63,614 bases of DNA from Ignavibacterium sp. (GTDB taxonomy: Bacteria; Zixibacteria; MSB-5A5; GN15; PGXB01), in the NCBI GenBank assembly GCA_020724775.1, contig DYGG01000013.1:1-63614 (forward strand), given 5' to 3'. Made by a program: the position numbers and the translations under genes. The notes under the pieces are model-generated. The model did not search any database. It saw only the letters and a program-made list of their open reading frames with translations, and was not told the origin of the DNA. Below are positions 46,761 through 55,813 of the stretch, in pieces; position 1 is the first letter of the stretch; each line of letters begins with the position of its first letter.

Positions 46761-47094
46761 ACTCCGTATTGCCGAGAGCATTGTGCAGTCTGTCCTGGAG
46801 GAGATGGCTCGACAAAATCTACATTCGATTAAGACAATTGGCCTTCGAATTGGCGCTCTTTCCGGTGTCAATATCGATTCACTCCGGTTTGGATTTGAAT
46901 CGATTGTTCCCGAGACGGCTCTGGCTCACGCCAGGCTCCAAGTCGAAGAGGTAGCGGTGCAGGGGGAATGCCGCCACTGCGGCAAAAATTTCGAGGTCAA
47001 TGAATTTATATTTGTCTGCCCGCACTGTTTTTCTACCGATATGGCCATAAAAACGGGGCAGGAGCTAGACCTCGTGTACATTGAAGCGGAATGA
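46753..47094 (+). CDS. hypA: Hydrogenase nickel chaperone HypA
   Basis: 113 residues. The N-terminal MHELRIAESIV has the nickel-binding His2, and two CxxC pairs (CRHCGK and CPHC) form the zinc site. With HypB it loads nickel into the large subunit. Confidence 0.95.
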   Translation: MHELRIAESIVQSVLEEMARQNLHSIKTIGLRIGALSGVNIDSLRFGFESIVPETALAHARLQVEEVAVQGECRHCGKNFEVNEFIFVCPHCFSTDMAIKTGQELDLVYIEAE

Positions 47095-47117
47095 CTTTCA
47101 AATAGTGAAGACCCAAT

Positions 47118-47777
<660 letters not shown>

Positions 47778-47924
47778 TGCTCGGTCGGCTTCGAGTTAAG
47801 CGTCATTTGGTTTGGAATAATAGAAGAGATAGGTCAATTCTGCCCGCCGCGGCTGAGTCATGAAGAGAACTCCGTTTACTTAAACGTGATTCCCTTGCAT
47901 TAGAGCATTGGAAAAACGCAGAAC

Positions 47925-47991
47925 GTTATTGCAAGGAGCCTCGCGGCTTCCCCGTTTCAACGGGGAATGCACAGTGCGACGAAGCAATCTC
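47925..47991. repeat. REP-like palindromic element (GCGACGAAGCAATCTC family)
   Basis: The core is a perfect 9-bp hairpin TTCCCCGTT/AACGGGGAA (47948-47956 with 47959-47967, two-base loop). It is flanked on the left by ATTGCAAGGAGCCTCGCG and on the right by GCGACGAAGCAATCTC. I recall similar elements (ATTGCGAGGAGC...GAAGCAATCTC) scattered in intergenic DNA of many bacteria. Confidence 0.6.
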
Positions 47992-48010
47992 ATTGTGTCA
48001 TACCTATTCA

Positions 48011-48043
48011 TCCTGCGCCGTCAGGAACCGATTCCTGACGGAA
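48011..48043. repeat. 33-bp hairpin repeat, copy 1
   Basis: Identical to 48269-48301. Starts TCCTGCGC and contains the inverted repeat CGTCAGGAA/TTCCTGACG around a four-base loop. Confidence 0.8.
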
Positions 48044-48066
48044 GTCTGTGCGCGGCAGATGTCCTT

Positions 48067-48219
48067 GAGGCTGTCTCATAAGTTCGATTTTTGAGGTTGC
48101 GGCAGGTCTTGATTTCGCGGATCTGTACTGTAATCCCTTGGAATTACAGGTCTTGGTCCGCGAAATTGTGACCTGCCGCTCTTCCAAGGCTTGACTCTGA
48201 ATATTTACGGGACAGCCTC
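48067..48219. mobile_element. Complete 153-bp MITE with 5-bp target duplication
   Basis: Terminal inverted repeats GAGGCTGTCTC (48067-48077) and GGGACAGCCTC (48209-48219) differ at one base. Directly outside them TCCTT occurs on both sides (48062-48066 and 48220-48224), a clean 5-bp target-site duplication. Inside is a nested hairpin with stems 48099-48108/48170-48179, 48112-48121/48157-48166 and 48128-48134/48143-48149. It has no ORF, so a transposase must act from elsewhere. Confidence 0.85.
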
Positions 48220-48268
48220 TCCTTCATCTGCCCGTCCCCGTAATCTCTCACGTCCCCTCTTGCCCAAT

Positions 48269-48301
48269 TCCTGCGCCGTCAGGAACCGATTCCTGACGGA
48301 A
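48269..48301. repeat. 33-bp hairpin repeat, copy 2
   Basis: Identical to 48011-48043 over all 33 bases. The two copies lie on either side of the MITE. Confidence 0.8.
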
Positions 48302-48326
48302 ATTGTCCATATCTTCCCTTCTGCGG

Positions 48327-48418
48327 CGGGATTTCGACCTATTGAATCCACCTTCAGTGTCAAAACCCCCACTCGTCACCCGCGATGGACACGAAACTCG
48401 GGGGGATTTTGACCTACA
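48327..48418 (+). repeat. Dispersed GGATTTYGACC repeat, copies A
   Basis: GGCGGGATTTCGACCTA near 48327-48342 and, better preserved, GGACACGAAACTCG followed by GGGATTTTGACCTAC at about 48387-48418. The latter matches copies B (49829) and C (29402, minus strand). Confidence 0.5.
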
Positions 48419-48444
48419 CCGTTACGGACAAACCGGCTTGCCCT

Positions 48445-49675
48445 TTACAGGCAAACCGGCGCAGGGCCAGACTTATACAGGAATGCTATTAAATAAGTAA
48501 TATCGAGAATATTATCAATGCCATTCCCATCGACATCGCCCGTTGAAGGCGGAAGAGGGCCAGGTTCGCCCTTATACAGATAGCCGATAAGATAAGTCAC
48601 ATCGAGAATATTCAATCCGCCGCTTCCATTGACATCGGCGCAGTTGTAAAGAGGAAGATTGTATATGAATAGACCCCGCTGGTCGAGAAGATAGAGATAC
48701 TTGTTCTTTATGATGGCGGCATCCATCCCAACGTTGCCCGGAGTGTTAATCTCACAAGCGACGGTCATATTAGTTGGGTCAGAAATGTCAAGAATCACCA
48801 ATTCGCTGCCGTTGCAGGTGTAATTGCCTATCAAAGCATACTTGTCATGGAGCCTTATCTTCCAGGGGCGGTTGCAACTACCGGAATAGAAGCCGAGTTC
48901 TACAGGTTGAGCCGGGTCGCTGATATCGACCGCCGCCACCCCGGTATTTCCCACGGCAAGGTAGGCGACGGTGTCGCGGACTCGGACACACCAGACATAA
49001 CCGGAAGCCTCATAGAAACCGAGCCCAACCGGGTTAGCAAGGTCAGCGATATTGACAATTTTCATCCCGTTAAGGCCACCGACATAAGCGATAGTATCCG
49101 AAATCGCTACAGAGGTGGCTTCTTGACCGCCATAATATATCTCATTATAGAAACCGACCTCACTAATTTGATATATATCAGAGACATTCAGGATTCTCAG
49201 ACCGGCGGTATCGTCGGCGACATAGGCAAGGCTGTCTCGGACAACGATATCATGCGCTCTTCCCGGCATGTAATAATCGGGCAGAGGCTGAAGATTGGCT
49301 GGGGTCGGAGACATCGAAAACTCCTAAGGCGGCCATGAAAGAAAGGTAGGCGTAATTCCCCCCCACTTTTATGTCCTTCGGGTAAGTAAAAAGAGTGCCA
49401 TTGAGAAAGGTCGGATTTAGTTCATAACTCCATCCGGTACGGCTCTTAGGTATGGTGGAGATAGAAGTGCCTTCCTTATCGAAGGGAAAGGGCGAAAAGA
49501 GCTTCTCATACAGTTGTTCCGTGTCGGTGCTGTCAAGATCCATCATCCGGGAGAAGCGGGGACTGAAGAGTCGAAGAGAATCGAGTTCATTGTCAATAGA
49601 AAGAGTATCAGCGCTAACGGTTAAGGGAAAGAGAAGCAAAATCAGAATTGAGAACAAAGCGAATCGGCGGAACAT
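48445..49675 (-). pseudogene. Frameshifted LVIVD-repeat protein with dockerin-like C-terminus
   Basis: The gene starts at 49675 with a signal peptide (LILLLFPLTVSA) and runs to a LVIVD repeat ending VFDVSDP. There the frame is lost at the run of four G (49301-49304; C on the coding strand). The other frame continues perfectly from PANLQPLPDYYMPG through four more LVIVD repeats (AYVADDTAGLRILNVSD and similar). It ends in a dockerin-like pair finishing GPAPVCL at 48445. Removing one base from the run restores one open frame of about 409 codons. The intact product would be an exported beta-propeller. I cannot tell a true pseudogene from an assembly or sequencing error or phase variation. Confidence 0.82.
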
Positions 49676-49828
49676 AGCGACCTCCCCAAAATCTGCTCAC
49701 AGCCCGGATATGAAAACGCGATACACGACTGTTTCGTCTATAATAAATATCGGGCATTAAGAAAAATATGCAAGCGTTTTCTACCTTTGCCCGGCGGATA
49801 TTTTGACTGCCGCAGTCACATTCCGAGA

Positions 49829-49862
49829 TTGTCACCGAACTCGGGAGGATTTTGACCAACTC
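49829..49862 (+). repeat. Dispersed GGATTTYGACC repeat, copy B
   Basis: Reads TGTCACCGAACTCG then GGAGGATTTTGACCAAC, closely matching the copy ending at 48418. Confidence 0.5.
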
Positions 49863-49871
49863 TCTGGCAGA

Positions 49872-49932
49872 GGCGCACGGCTGTGCGCCCCTGCTATCTT
49901 GTCAGAAGTCCCGCTGCCGCACCGACAGCGGG
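49872..49932. repeat. Pair of hairpins downstream of the VOC gene
   Basis: GGCGCAC-GGCT-GTGCGCC (49872-49889) and CCCGCTG/CAGCGGG (49910-49916 with 49926-49932) are perfect inverted repeats. Neither has a T-run; they resemble dispersed intergenic palindromes more than terminators. Confidence 0.45.
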
Positions 49933-49968
49933 AAAAAGCGAAGAAGTTATCGCCCTTCCTATCCAGCA

Positions 49969-50352
49969 TCACTTGGCGTTTGGGTCGGGCTGCATCATCC
50001 CGAAAATATTCCCCTCAGAGTCCTTGCAATAGACCAGCCATCCCACTCCCGGTATTGGCGTTTTCGGCACGACCACAGTCCCGCCCGCTTTCGTGGCGCG
50101 GTCGGCATAATTATCCACCGATGGCACATCAACTGTGCAGACATAAGCGATTAACGAATCGCCGTTTATGGGGCCGCGACGTCTGACCAGGCCGCCATCA
50201 ATTCCGGGCTGGGAACGGTCCCCGGTCATAATCAACCAGTACTCCATCGGACCATCCCATTTCTGAAAATTCCACCCTAAAACTTCCGAATAAAACTTAA
50301 CCGCGCGGTCGGGGTTATCCGCCTGAATCTCAAAATGAATCACACGTGGCAT
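49969..50352 (-). CDS. VOC (glyoxalase/bleomycin-resistance fold) protein
   Basis: 127 residues. RVIHFEIQADNPDRAVKFY, VLGWNFQKW, PIPGVGWLVYCKDSEGN and FGMMQPD are typical of one-domain-pair VOC proteins, with His6 and a C-terminal acidic residue as possible metal ligands. The family covers lyases, dioxygenases and antibiotic-binding proteins, so function is open. It stands alone. Confidence 0.88.
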   Translation of the reverse strand: MPRVIHFEIQADNPDRAVKFYSEVLGWNFQKWDGPMEYWLIMTGDRSQPGIDGGLVRRRGPINGDSLIAYVCTVDVPSVDNYADRATKAGGTVVVPKTPIPGVGWLVYCKDSEGNIFGMMQPDPNAK

Positions 50353-50544
50353 AACTGCTTCCTCTGTTAAAGGTTGATTTCATTGAGCAATTGACAATTC
50401 TTTTATGCCGATTGTGAAAACCGGTCTATTCAGTTAAATTCTCTTTTCAGATTCTTAGAACCTTGTTGCTAACAATACGTAGATAAAAAGCATAGATTGG
50501 ACTATGGAATATCACATTTCTATCACTTCATTAACGGAGTCTTC

Positions 50545-53500
50545 ATGAAGAAACACTTTCTGGTAACGCTGCTTCTTTTGGTATTTTTTAGCCAACCGGG
50601 AGTGGCTCAGGATACCGACGAAGCGCGTCTGCTGCGTTTCCCGGATGTTTCCCGGGATAATATCACTTTCATTTATGCCGGCGATATTTATGTCGCCCCG
50701 CGTGACGGCGGACAGGCGGTTCGAATAACCAGCCATGAAGGATATGAGTTTTTTCCGAAATTCTCGCCCGATGGGAAAACCATTGCCTTCACGGGAAAAT
50801 ATGACGGTGATTACTCGGTCTATATAATTCCCACCGTGGGCGGAAGTCCCAAAAGGCTTACTTTTCACCCCGGTATTCAAAATACCAGTGAACGGTTCGG
50901 TCCTGAAAATATTGTCATGGGGTGGTCTAAGGACGGCTCGAAAGTTCTATTCCGCTCCCGCGCCGAAACGATGACCTGGTGGGACGGGCGAGCCTATCTG
51001 GTTGACACCGGCGGCGCTCTTCCCCGCCCGCTGCCGATGGCGGTAGCCGGATTTACCAGTTTCTCTCCCGATTCCAAGAAAGTCGCCTACTGCCCGATTT
51101 ACCGCGATTTCCGCACATGGAAAAGGTATAAAGGGGGGATGGCGCAGGATGTCTGGATTTATGACCTCGAAAATAATGGTTCAGAGAAGATAACCGACTG
51201 GGTCGGCACCGACAATTTGCCGATGTGGTACAGCGACAAAGTCTATTTCAACTCCGACCGGACCGGAACTCTGAACATCTTCTGTTATGACACCAAGACC
51301 AAAGAGACTCGTCAGGTTACAAAATTCACCGAATATGATGTCCGCTGGCCCAGTCTCGGCGATAACGCCATAGCCTTCGAAAACGGCGGGTTTATCCACC
51401 TTCTGGAACTTCCCACGGAGCAACTGCGCAAAATCGCTATTAATCTGATTACTGACCATCATACGGTCCGTCCCGAGTTTGTCCGACTGACTGACAGGGT
51501 AAGCGATTTTGACGTTTCTCCCGACGGCAAGCGGGGGCTCTTTGTCGCCCGCGGTGAACTGTTCACGGTACCGGCTAAAGAGGGCGAGACCCGCAATCTT
51601 ACCGGCCAGACCTCAGCGGCGCGGGAGAGCGCCGCCCGCTGGTCGCCCGACGGAAAATGGATATCTTATATTTCAGACGAGAACGGCGAGGACGAGATTT
51701 ACCTGGTCTCGACCAACGGGAAAGAGAAGGTGCGTCTCACCACCGACGGTCATTGCCGCCGCTTTACCCCGGAGTGGTCCCCCGACAGCAAGATGCTGGT
51801 CTTCTCGGACAAGGAACTAAATCTTTACTATATCGATATCGCTTCGCGGAAAACGACCAGAATTGACAAGTCGGAGCGCAACGAAATTCGTAGTTACGTC
51901 TGGTCGCCGGACAGCAAATTTCTGGCATATCATAAGACGCTGGACAATAATATCATGGCTGTCTTTGTCTATTCTTTTGCCGATGGCAAAGTGCGCCAGA
52001 TCACCCCCGGATTCACCAATGACTACGCGCCGGCATTTGACCCGGAAGGAAAGTATCTCTATTTCCTCTCGGAGCGAAATTTCAATCCGATGCTGGGCAG
52101 TTACGAATTTTTCTCCGTCAATAACGCCATTACCAATCTATACCTGATTCTTCTGTCGGCCGGTGAAAAGTCGCCCTTTGAGCCGAAAGATGAAGACGGC
52201 GTCGAAGAGAAGAAAGATGACAAATCTAAGGAGGGGAAGAAAGGAAGCAAAGAAGCGGCGCCGGAAGAGAAACCGGTGGAAGTAAAAATCGATTTCGATG
52301 GCATCTATGACCGCCAGGTTGCTTTTGACCTCCCGGCCGGCGAATATGACGGTATCTCGGCGATAAGGGGAGCGGTTTTCTACATTTCGTTCCCACTATC
52401 CGGTTTGAAAGGGAGAATTGGAAAGGATGAGACTGTCCTGCACAGATATGACTTGAAAGAGAAAAAGGATTCGGAATTTGCGGTCGGTCTGAATAACTAT
52501 TCCCTCACCTCCAAAGGTGACAAAATGATGATTCGGAAGGGGAACGATTTCTTCATCACCGAAACCGCCGGAAAGAAGGCTGACCTGGAGGAAAAGCGGC
52601 TGGATCTCTCTAAACTGGAAATGAAAGTTGACCATCTGGCGGAGTATCGTCAGATGTACGAAGAAGCCTGGCGCCTGGAACGTGACTATTTATACGACCC
52701 CGGCATGCACGGCGTCGACTGGAAAAAGATGCATGACCGTTATGCCGTAATGCTCCCCTTTGTCCAGCATCGTTATGACCTGACCTATCTCATCGGCGAA
52801 ATGATAGGAGAACTCTGTTGCTCGCACACTTACACCGGCGGGGGCGAAATGCCGCAAATCAGACCCAGCAGAATCGGACTTCTCGGGGTCGATTTCAAAG
52901 TAGAAGAAGCATCGAACCGTATTAAGATAGCCCGAATTCTGCAAGGGGAAAACTGGGATGAGCAGTTGCGTTCTCCTCTGCGCGAGCCCGGTGTTGATGT
53001 AAAAGAAGGAGAATACCTCCTGGCGATAAACGGCCATCCGGTAACCGCTGACATCGACCCTTATTCTCTGACGGAGAACATGGTCGGCAAGAAAATTACT
53101 TTGACTGTTGGCAGCCGCCCCGATATGAGCGGCTCCCGTGAAGTTACAGTCAAGCCGATTGCCGAGGAAGAAATCCTCCGCTACTATGATTGGGTGGAAG
53201 AGCGGCGTCGCTATGTTGATTCCGTATCCGGCGGGAAAATAGGATATCTTCACATTCCCGATATGGATACTTTTGGACTGGTGCGGTTTATGAAGATGTT
53301 CTACCATCAGATTCGCAAGGAAGGGTTGATAATCGATGTCCGGTACAACGGCGGCGGATTTGTATCGACTTTGATTCTTCAGAGACTTCGCCAAGAACTG
53401 CGCGCAATGGGAGCCTCGCGCAACTTCAAAGAGGGACCGCGCGGCGTTTATGCCCATATGATTACTTTGACCAATGAGTTTTCCTGTTCCGATGGGGATT

Positions 53501-53826
53501 ATTTTCCCTATTTCTTTAGAGAGTACAAATTGGGACCCCTGATGGGCAAACGAACCTGGGGAGGAGTGGTCGGCATTCGCGGATTTCCGGCTCTCCTTGA
53601 CGGCGGCTATTGCACTGTCCCGGAATTTTCGATCTATGACCTCAAAGGGAACTGGATTATGGAGAATGTGGGAGTGGTGCCGGATATGGAAGTCGAGAAT
53701 CTGCCGGAGCGATTGGTCGCCGGATATGATGACCAGCTTCTTCAAGCCATCGAGTACTTGAGCAAGAAGATTAAAGAGGAGCCTCGCATGTTGCCGTCGC
53801 GACCCGCTCCGCCCACCCCGCGGTGA
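50545..53826 (+). CDS. Exported tricorn-like protease
   Basis: 1093 residues from the ATG at 50545, which has GGAG upstream; 16 more codons are open but lack such a site. A signal peptide (LLLLVFFSQPGVAQ) puts it in the periplasm or outside. Two WD-like propellers (residues about 25-660, many FSPDGK, WSPDGKW, WSPDSK units) include a lysine/glutamate-rich insert (about 560-590). They are followed by the C1 domain with the catalytic Ser-His in CCSHTYTGGGE, a PDZ domain (about 770-870), and the S41 peptidase core with the nucleophile in NEFSCSDGD and ENVGVVPDMEVE at the end. It should cut unfolded peptides. A terminator follows. Confidence 0.94.
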   Translation: MKKHFLVTLLLLVFFSQPGVAQDTDEARLLRFPDVSRDNITFIYAGDIYVAPRDGGQAVRITSHEGYEFFPKFSPDGKTIAFTGKYDGDYSVYIIPTVGGSPKRLTFHPGIQNTSERFGPENIVMGWSKDGSKVLFRSRAETMTWWDGRAYLVDTGGALPRPLPMAVAGFTSFSPDSKKVAYCPIYRDFRTWKRYKGGMAQDVWIYDLENNGSEKITDWVGTDNLPMWYSDKVYFNSDRTGTLNIFCYDTKTKETRQVTKFTEYDVRWPSLGDNAIAFENGGFIHLLELPTEQLRKIAINLITDHHTVRPEFVRLTDRVSDFDVSPDGKRGLFVARGELFTVPAKEGETRNLTGQTSAARESAARWSPDGKWISYISDENGEDEIYLVSTNGKEKVRLTTDGHCRRFTPEWSPDSKMLVFSDKELNLYYIDIASRKTTRIDKSERNEIRSYVWSPDSKFLAYHKTLDNNIMAVFVYSFADGKVRQITPGFTNDYAPAFDPEGKYLYFLSERNFNPMLGSYEFFSVNNAITNLYLILLSAGEKSPFEPKDEDGVEEKKDDKSKEGKKGSKEAAPEEKPVEVKIDFDGIYDRQVAFDLPAGEYDGISAIRGAVFYISFPLSGLKGRIGKDETVLHRYDLKEKKDSEFAVGLNNYSLTSKGDKMMIRKGNDFFITETAGKKADLEEKRLDLSKLEMKVDHLAEYRQMYEEAWRLERDYLYDPGMHGVDWKKMHDRYAVMLPFVQHRYDLTYLIGEMIGELCCSHTYTGGGEMPQIRPSRIGLLGVDFKVEEASNRIKIARILQGENWDEQLRSPLREPGVDVKEGEYLLAINGHPVTADIDPYSLTENMVGKKITLTVGSRPDMSGSREVTVKPIAEEEILRYYDWVEERRRYVDSVSGGKIGYLHIPDMDTFGLVRFMKMFYHQIRKEGLIIDVRYNGGGFVSTLILQRLRQELRAMGASRNFKEGPRGVYAHMITLTNEFSCSDGDYFPYFFREYKLGPLMGKRTWGGVVGIRGFPALLDGGYCTVPEFSIYDLKGNWIMENVGVVPDMEVENLPERLVAGYDDQLLQAIEYLSKKIKEEPRMLPSRPAPPTPR

Positions 53827-53864
53827 TGACTTTTATTTAAACTATCAATAGATGACCCGATACT

Positions 53865-53898
53865 GAGGAAGGGAATTTCTCCCTTCCTCTTCTTATTT
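53865..53898 (+). terminator. Terminator of the tricorn-like protease gene
   Basis: A perfect 10-bp stem GAGGAAGGGA/TCCCTTCCTC (53865-53874 with 53880-53889) is followed by TTCTTATTT. Confidence 0.75.
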
Positions 53899-53920
53899 CG
53901 ATCAGTCGGTAAACAATAGA

Positions 53921-53948
53921 TTGACAATTTACCATTTTAGACTATACT
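53921..53948 (+). promoter_or_regulatory. Promoter of the M14 peptidase gene
   Basis: TTGACA (53921-53926) and TATACT (53943-53948) are 16 bases apart, giving a start near 53955. That excludes the in-frame TTG at 53953 as a translation start unless the mRNA is leaderless or starts earlier. Confidence 0.7.
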
Positions 53949-53991
53949 GGGATTGAATAAAAATTTACTGCAAACGTCTGACACGCAGACA

Positions 53992-55650
53992 GTGAAACGC
54001 ACCAAAGACAGATTTTCGCCATTCTTATCCCCGACCGGTTTTGTAAGAACGAACCCGATATGCGACATCTGTATGCTGCTGGCCTTAGTTCTTCTGCTGG
54101 TTCCCTCCCAGGTGGCGGCTGCAGAGGAGTATTATTTCAAGTTTCGCATCGATTCACGCGAGCAGATTGCGCAATTGACGCGGATAATCTCCATAGATAA
54201 TGTCCAGGGAGATACCGTATATGCGTACGCAAACAGTGATGAGATGAGTGCCTTCCAAAAATTGAATCTTTCATATACCCTGCTGCCTCATCCGGGAAAA
54301 CTTCTGGTCCCCAGAATGACAGCATCGCCGACCGCAATGCTCGATTGGGACAGTTATCCGACCTATACTGCTTATGTCGAAATTATGAACCAGTTTGCCG
54401 CCAATTACCCAGACCTCTGCACTATTTATAGCGCCGGGTCATCTCTCCAGGGACGTCAGATTCTCTTTGCTCGTATCTCGAACAATATCGGTGTCGAAGA
54501 AGATGAGCCGGAAGTGATGTACACCAGTTCCATACATGGCGATGAACTGACCGGATATGTTCTGATGCTGCGGCTGATTGACTATCTGCTGAGCAATTAC
54601 GGCGCCGATTCGCTTGTCACCCGGCTGGTTGACAGTTGCGATATCTGGATAAATCCGTTAGCCAATCCCGACGGTACCTATGCCGGGGGCAACAGCACCG
54701 TCTATGCGGCTACACGGGGGAATGCCAATGGGGTTGACTTAAATCGGAATTTCCCCGACCCGGAGAACGGAGACCATCCGGATGGCCGCGTCTGGCAGCC
54801 GGAAACGGTGGTTATGATGAATCTGGCGGCGGGAAGAAATTTTGTCCTTTCGGCTAATTTTCATGGCGGCATCGAGGTGGTCAACTATCCCTGGGATACC
54901 TGGCCCCGATTCCATCCCGATAACGACTGGTATGTCTCCGTCAGCCGTCAGTATGCCGAAACAGCCCAGACTTACAGTCCGGTCGGTTATATGAATGACT
55001 TGGTGGATGGGATCACGAACGGGTACGCCTGGTATGAAGTAAACGGAGGACGACAGGATTTTATGAACTGGTGGCACTACTGCCGTGAAGTGACTATTGA
55101 GATTTCTGCCACCAAACTCCTTAATCCGTCTCTCCTGCCGGCTCACTGGGATTATAACCGGGTCGCTTTTCTTGACTGGCTTGAGCACTCTCTATACGGC
55201 ATCCGGGGAATCGTTACCGATTTGTCAACCGGATTGCCGCTTAACGCCAAAATCAAGATTTTATCACATGATTTTGACAGTTCTGAGATCCGGACCGACC
55301 CGGCCATAGGAAATTACCATAGAATGATTTTCCCCGGAACTTATGATATCGAATTCAGCGCCGACGGTTACTTTCCTGACACCGTTCACTCGGTATCGGT
55401 GGCGGCATTCAGCGCCACTCGCGTTGATATCGCTCTGGAGCCGCTTTATCTCTGCGGGGACGCCAACGGCAACGGACTGGTGAATATTCTCGATGTGGCT
55501 TTCCTCTTGCAGTACCTTTATCGCAGTGGCTTACCGCCTGATCCATATGATGCCGGCGATGCCGACGGCAATGGCAGAATTAGTATTCTCGATGCCACTT
55601 ATATCATAGGATATCTATACAAGCAAGGACCGGCTCCTATCTGCCGCTAA
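53992..55650 (+). CDS. Secreted M14 zinc carboxypeptidase with dockerin-like C-terminus
   Basis: About 552 residues from the GTG at 53992; ATG 54073 is another choice. Signal segment MLLALVLLLVPSQVAAA. The M14 catalytic domain (about 100-400) has zinc ligands in SSIHGDELTG (HxxE) and the later ANFHGG His, NPDGT, RGNANGVDLNRNFPD, and the general base Glu in REVTIEIS. A CarboxypepD-regulatory-like beta domain (GIRGIVTDLSTGLPLNAKI) follows, then a dockerin-like pair (GDANGNGLVNILDVAFLL and GDADGNGRISILDATYII), ending GPAPICR. It removes C-terminal residues from peptides outside the cell, complementing the C10 and tricorn peptidases nearby. Confidence 0.92.
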   Translation: MKRTKDRFSPFLSPTGFVRTNPICDICMLLALVLLLVPSQVAAAEEYYFKFRIDSREQIAQLTRIISIDNVQGDTVYAYANSDEMSAFQKLNLSYTLLPHPGKLLVPRMTASPTAMLDWDSYPTYTAYVEIMNQFAANYPDLCTIYSAGSSLQGRQILFARISNNIGVEEDEPEVMYTSSIHGDELTGYVLMLRLIDYLLSNYGADSLVTRLVDSCDIWINPLANPDGTYAGGNSTVYAATRGNANGVDLNRNFPDPENGDHPDGRVWQPETVVMMNLAAGRNFVLSANFHGGIEVVNYPWDTWPRFHPDNDWYVSVSRQYAETAQTYSPVGYMNDLVDGITNGYAWYEVNGGRQDFMNWWHYCREVTIEISATKLLNPSLLPAHWDYNRVAFLDWLEHSLYGIRGIVTDLSTGLPLNAKIKILSHDFDSSEIRTDPAIGNYHRMIFPGTYDIEFSADGYFPDTVHSVSVAAFSATRVDIALEPLYLCGDANGNGLVNILDVAFLLQYLYRSGLPPDPYDAGDADGNGRISILDATYIIGYLYKQGPAPICR

Positions 55651-55760
55651 CAAATAATCAATATCCGAATCAGATACCGGCTCAAGCGAGCCAATCTTTC
55701 CATTGATACTTCTGCTGCCTTAGATACTATGCTAATTGTCCGACGTCTCAAGACGCGGAT

Positions 55761-55792
55761 AAAAAAAGGGAAGGAGCCGATGGTTCCTTCCC
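55761..55792 (-). terminator. Terminator of the OmcS-like cytochrome gene
   Basis: An 11-base stem (55768-55778 with 55782-55792, one mismatch) is followed on the minus strand by seven T. It lies about 20 bases past the stop at 55814. Confidence 0.8.
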
Positions 55793-55813
55793 TCAGAGAG
55801 TATATGGTCTAAA

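Larger units (their letters stand above)
47778..48444. other. Repeat-dense gene-free region
   Basis: 667 bases with no gene, packed with repeats: a REP-like element, two identical 33-bp direct repeats, a complete miniature transposon and two versions of the GGATTTYGACC repeat. Each is listed separately. Confidence 0.7.

Noticed and set aside
52690-53745. A 351-codon minus-strand ORF inside the tricorn-like protease gene, and similar long antisense ORFs at 41591-42736 and 15261-16196.
   Set aside because: They are mirror frames of strongly conserved genes, lack ribosome-binding sites and show no recognisable domains.
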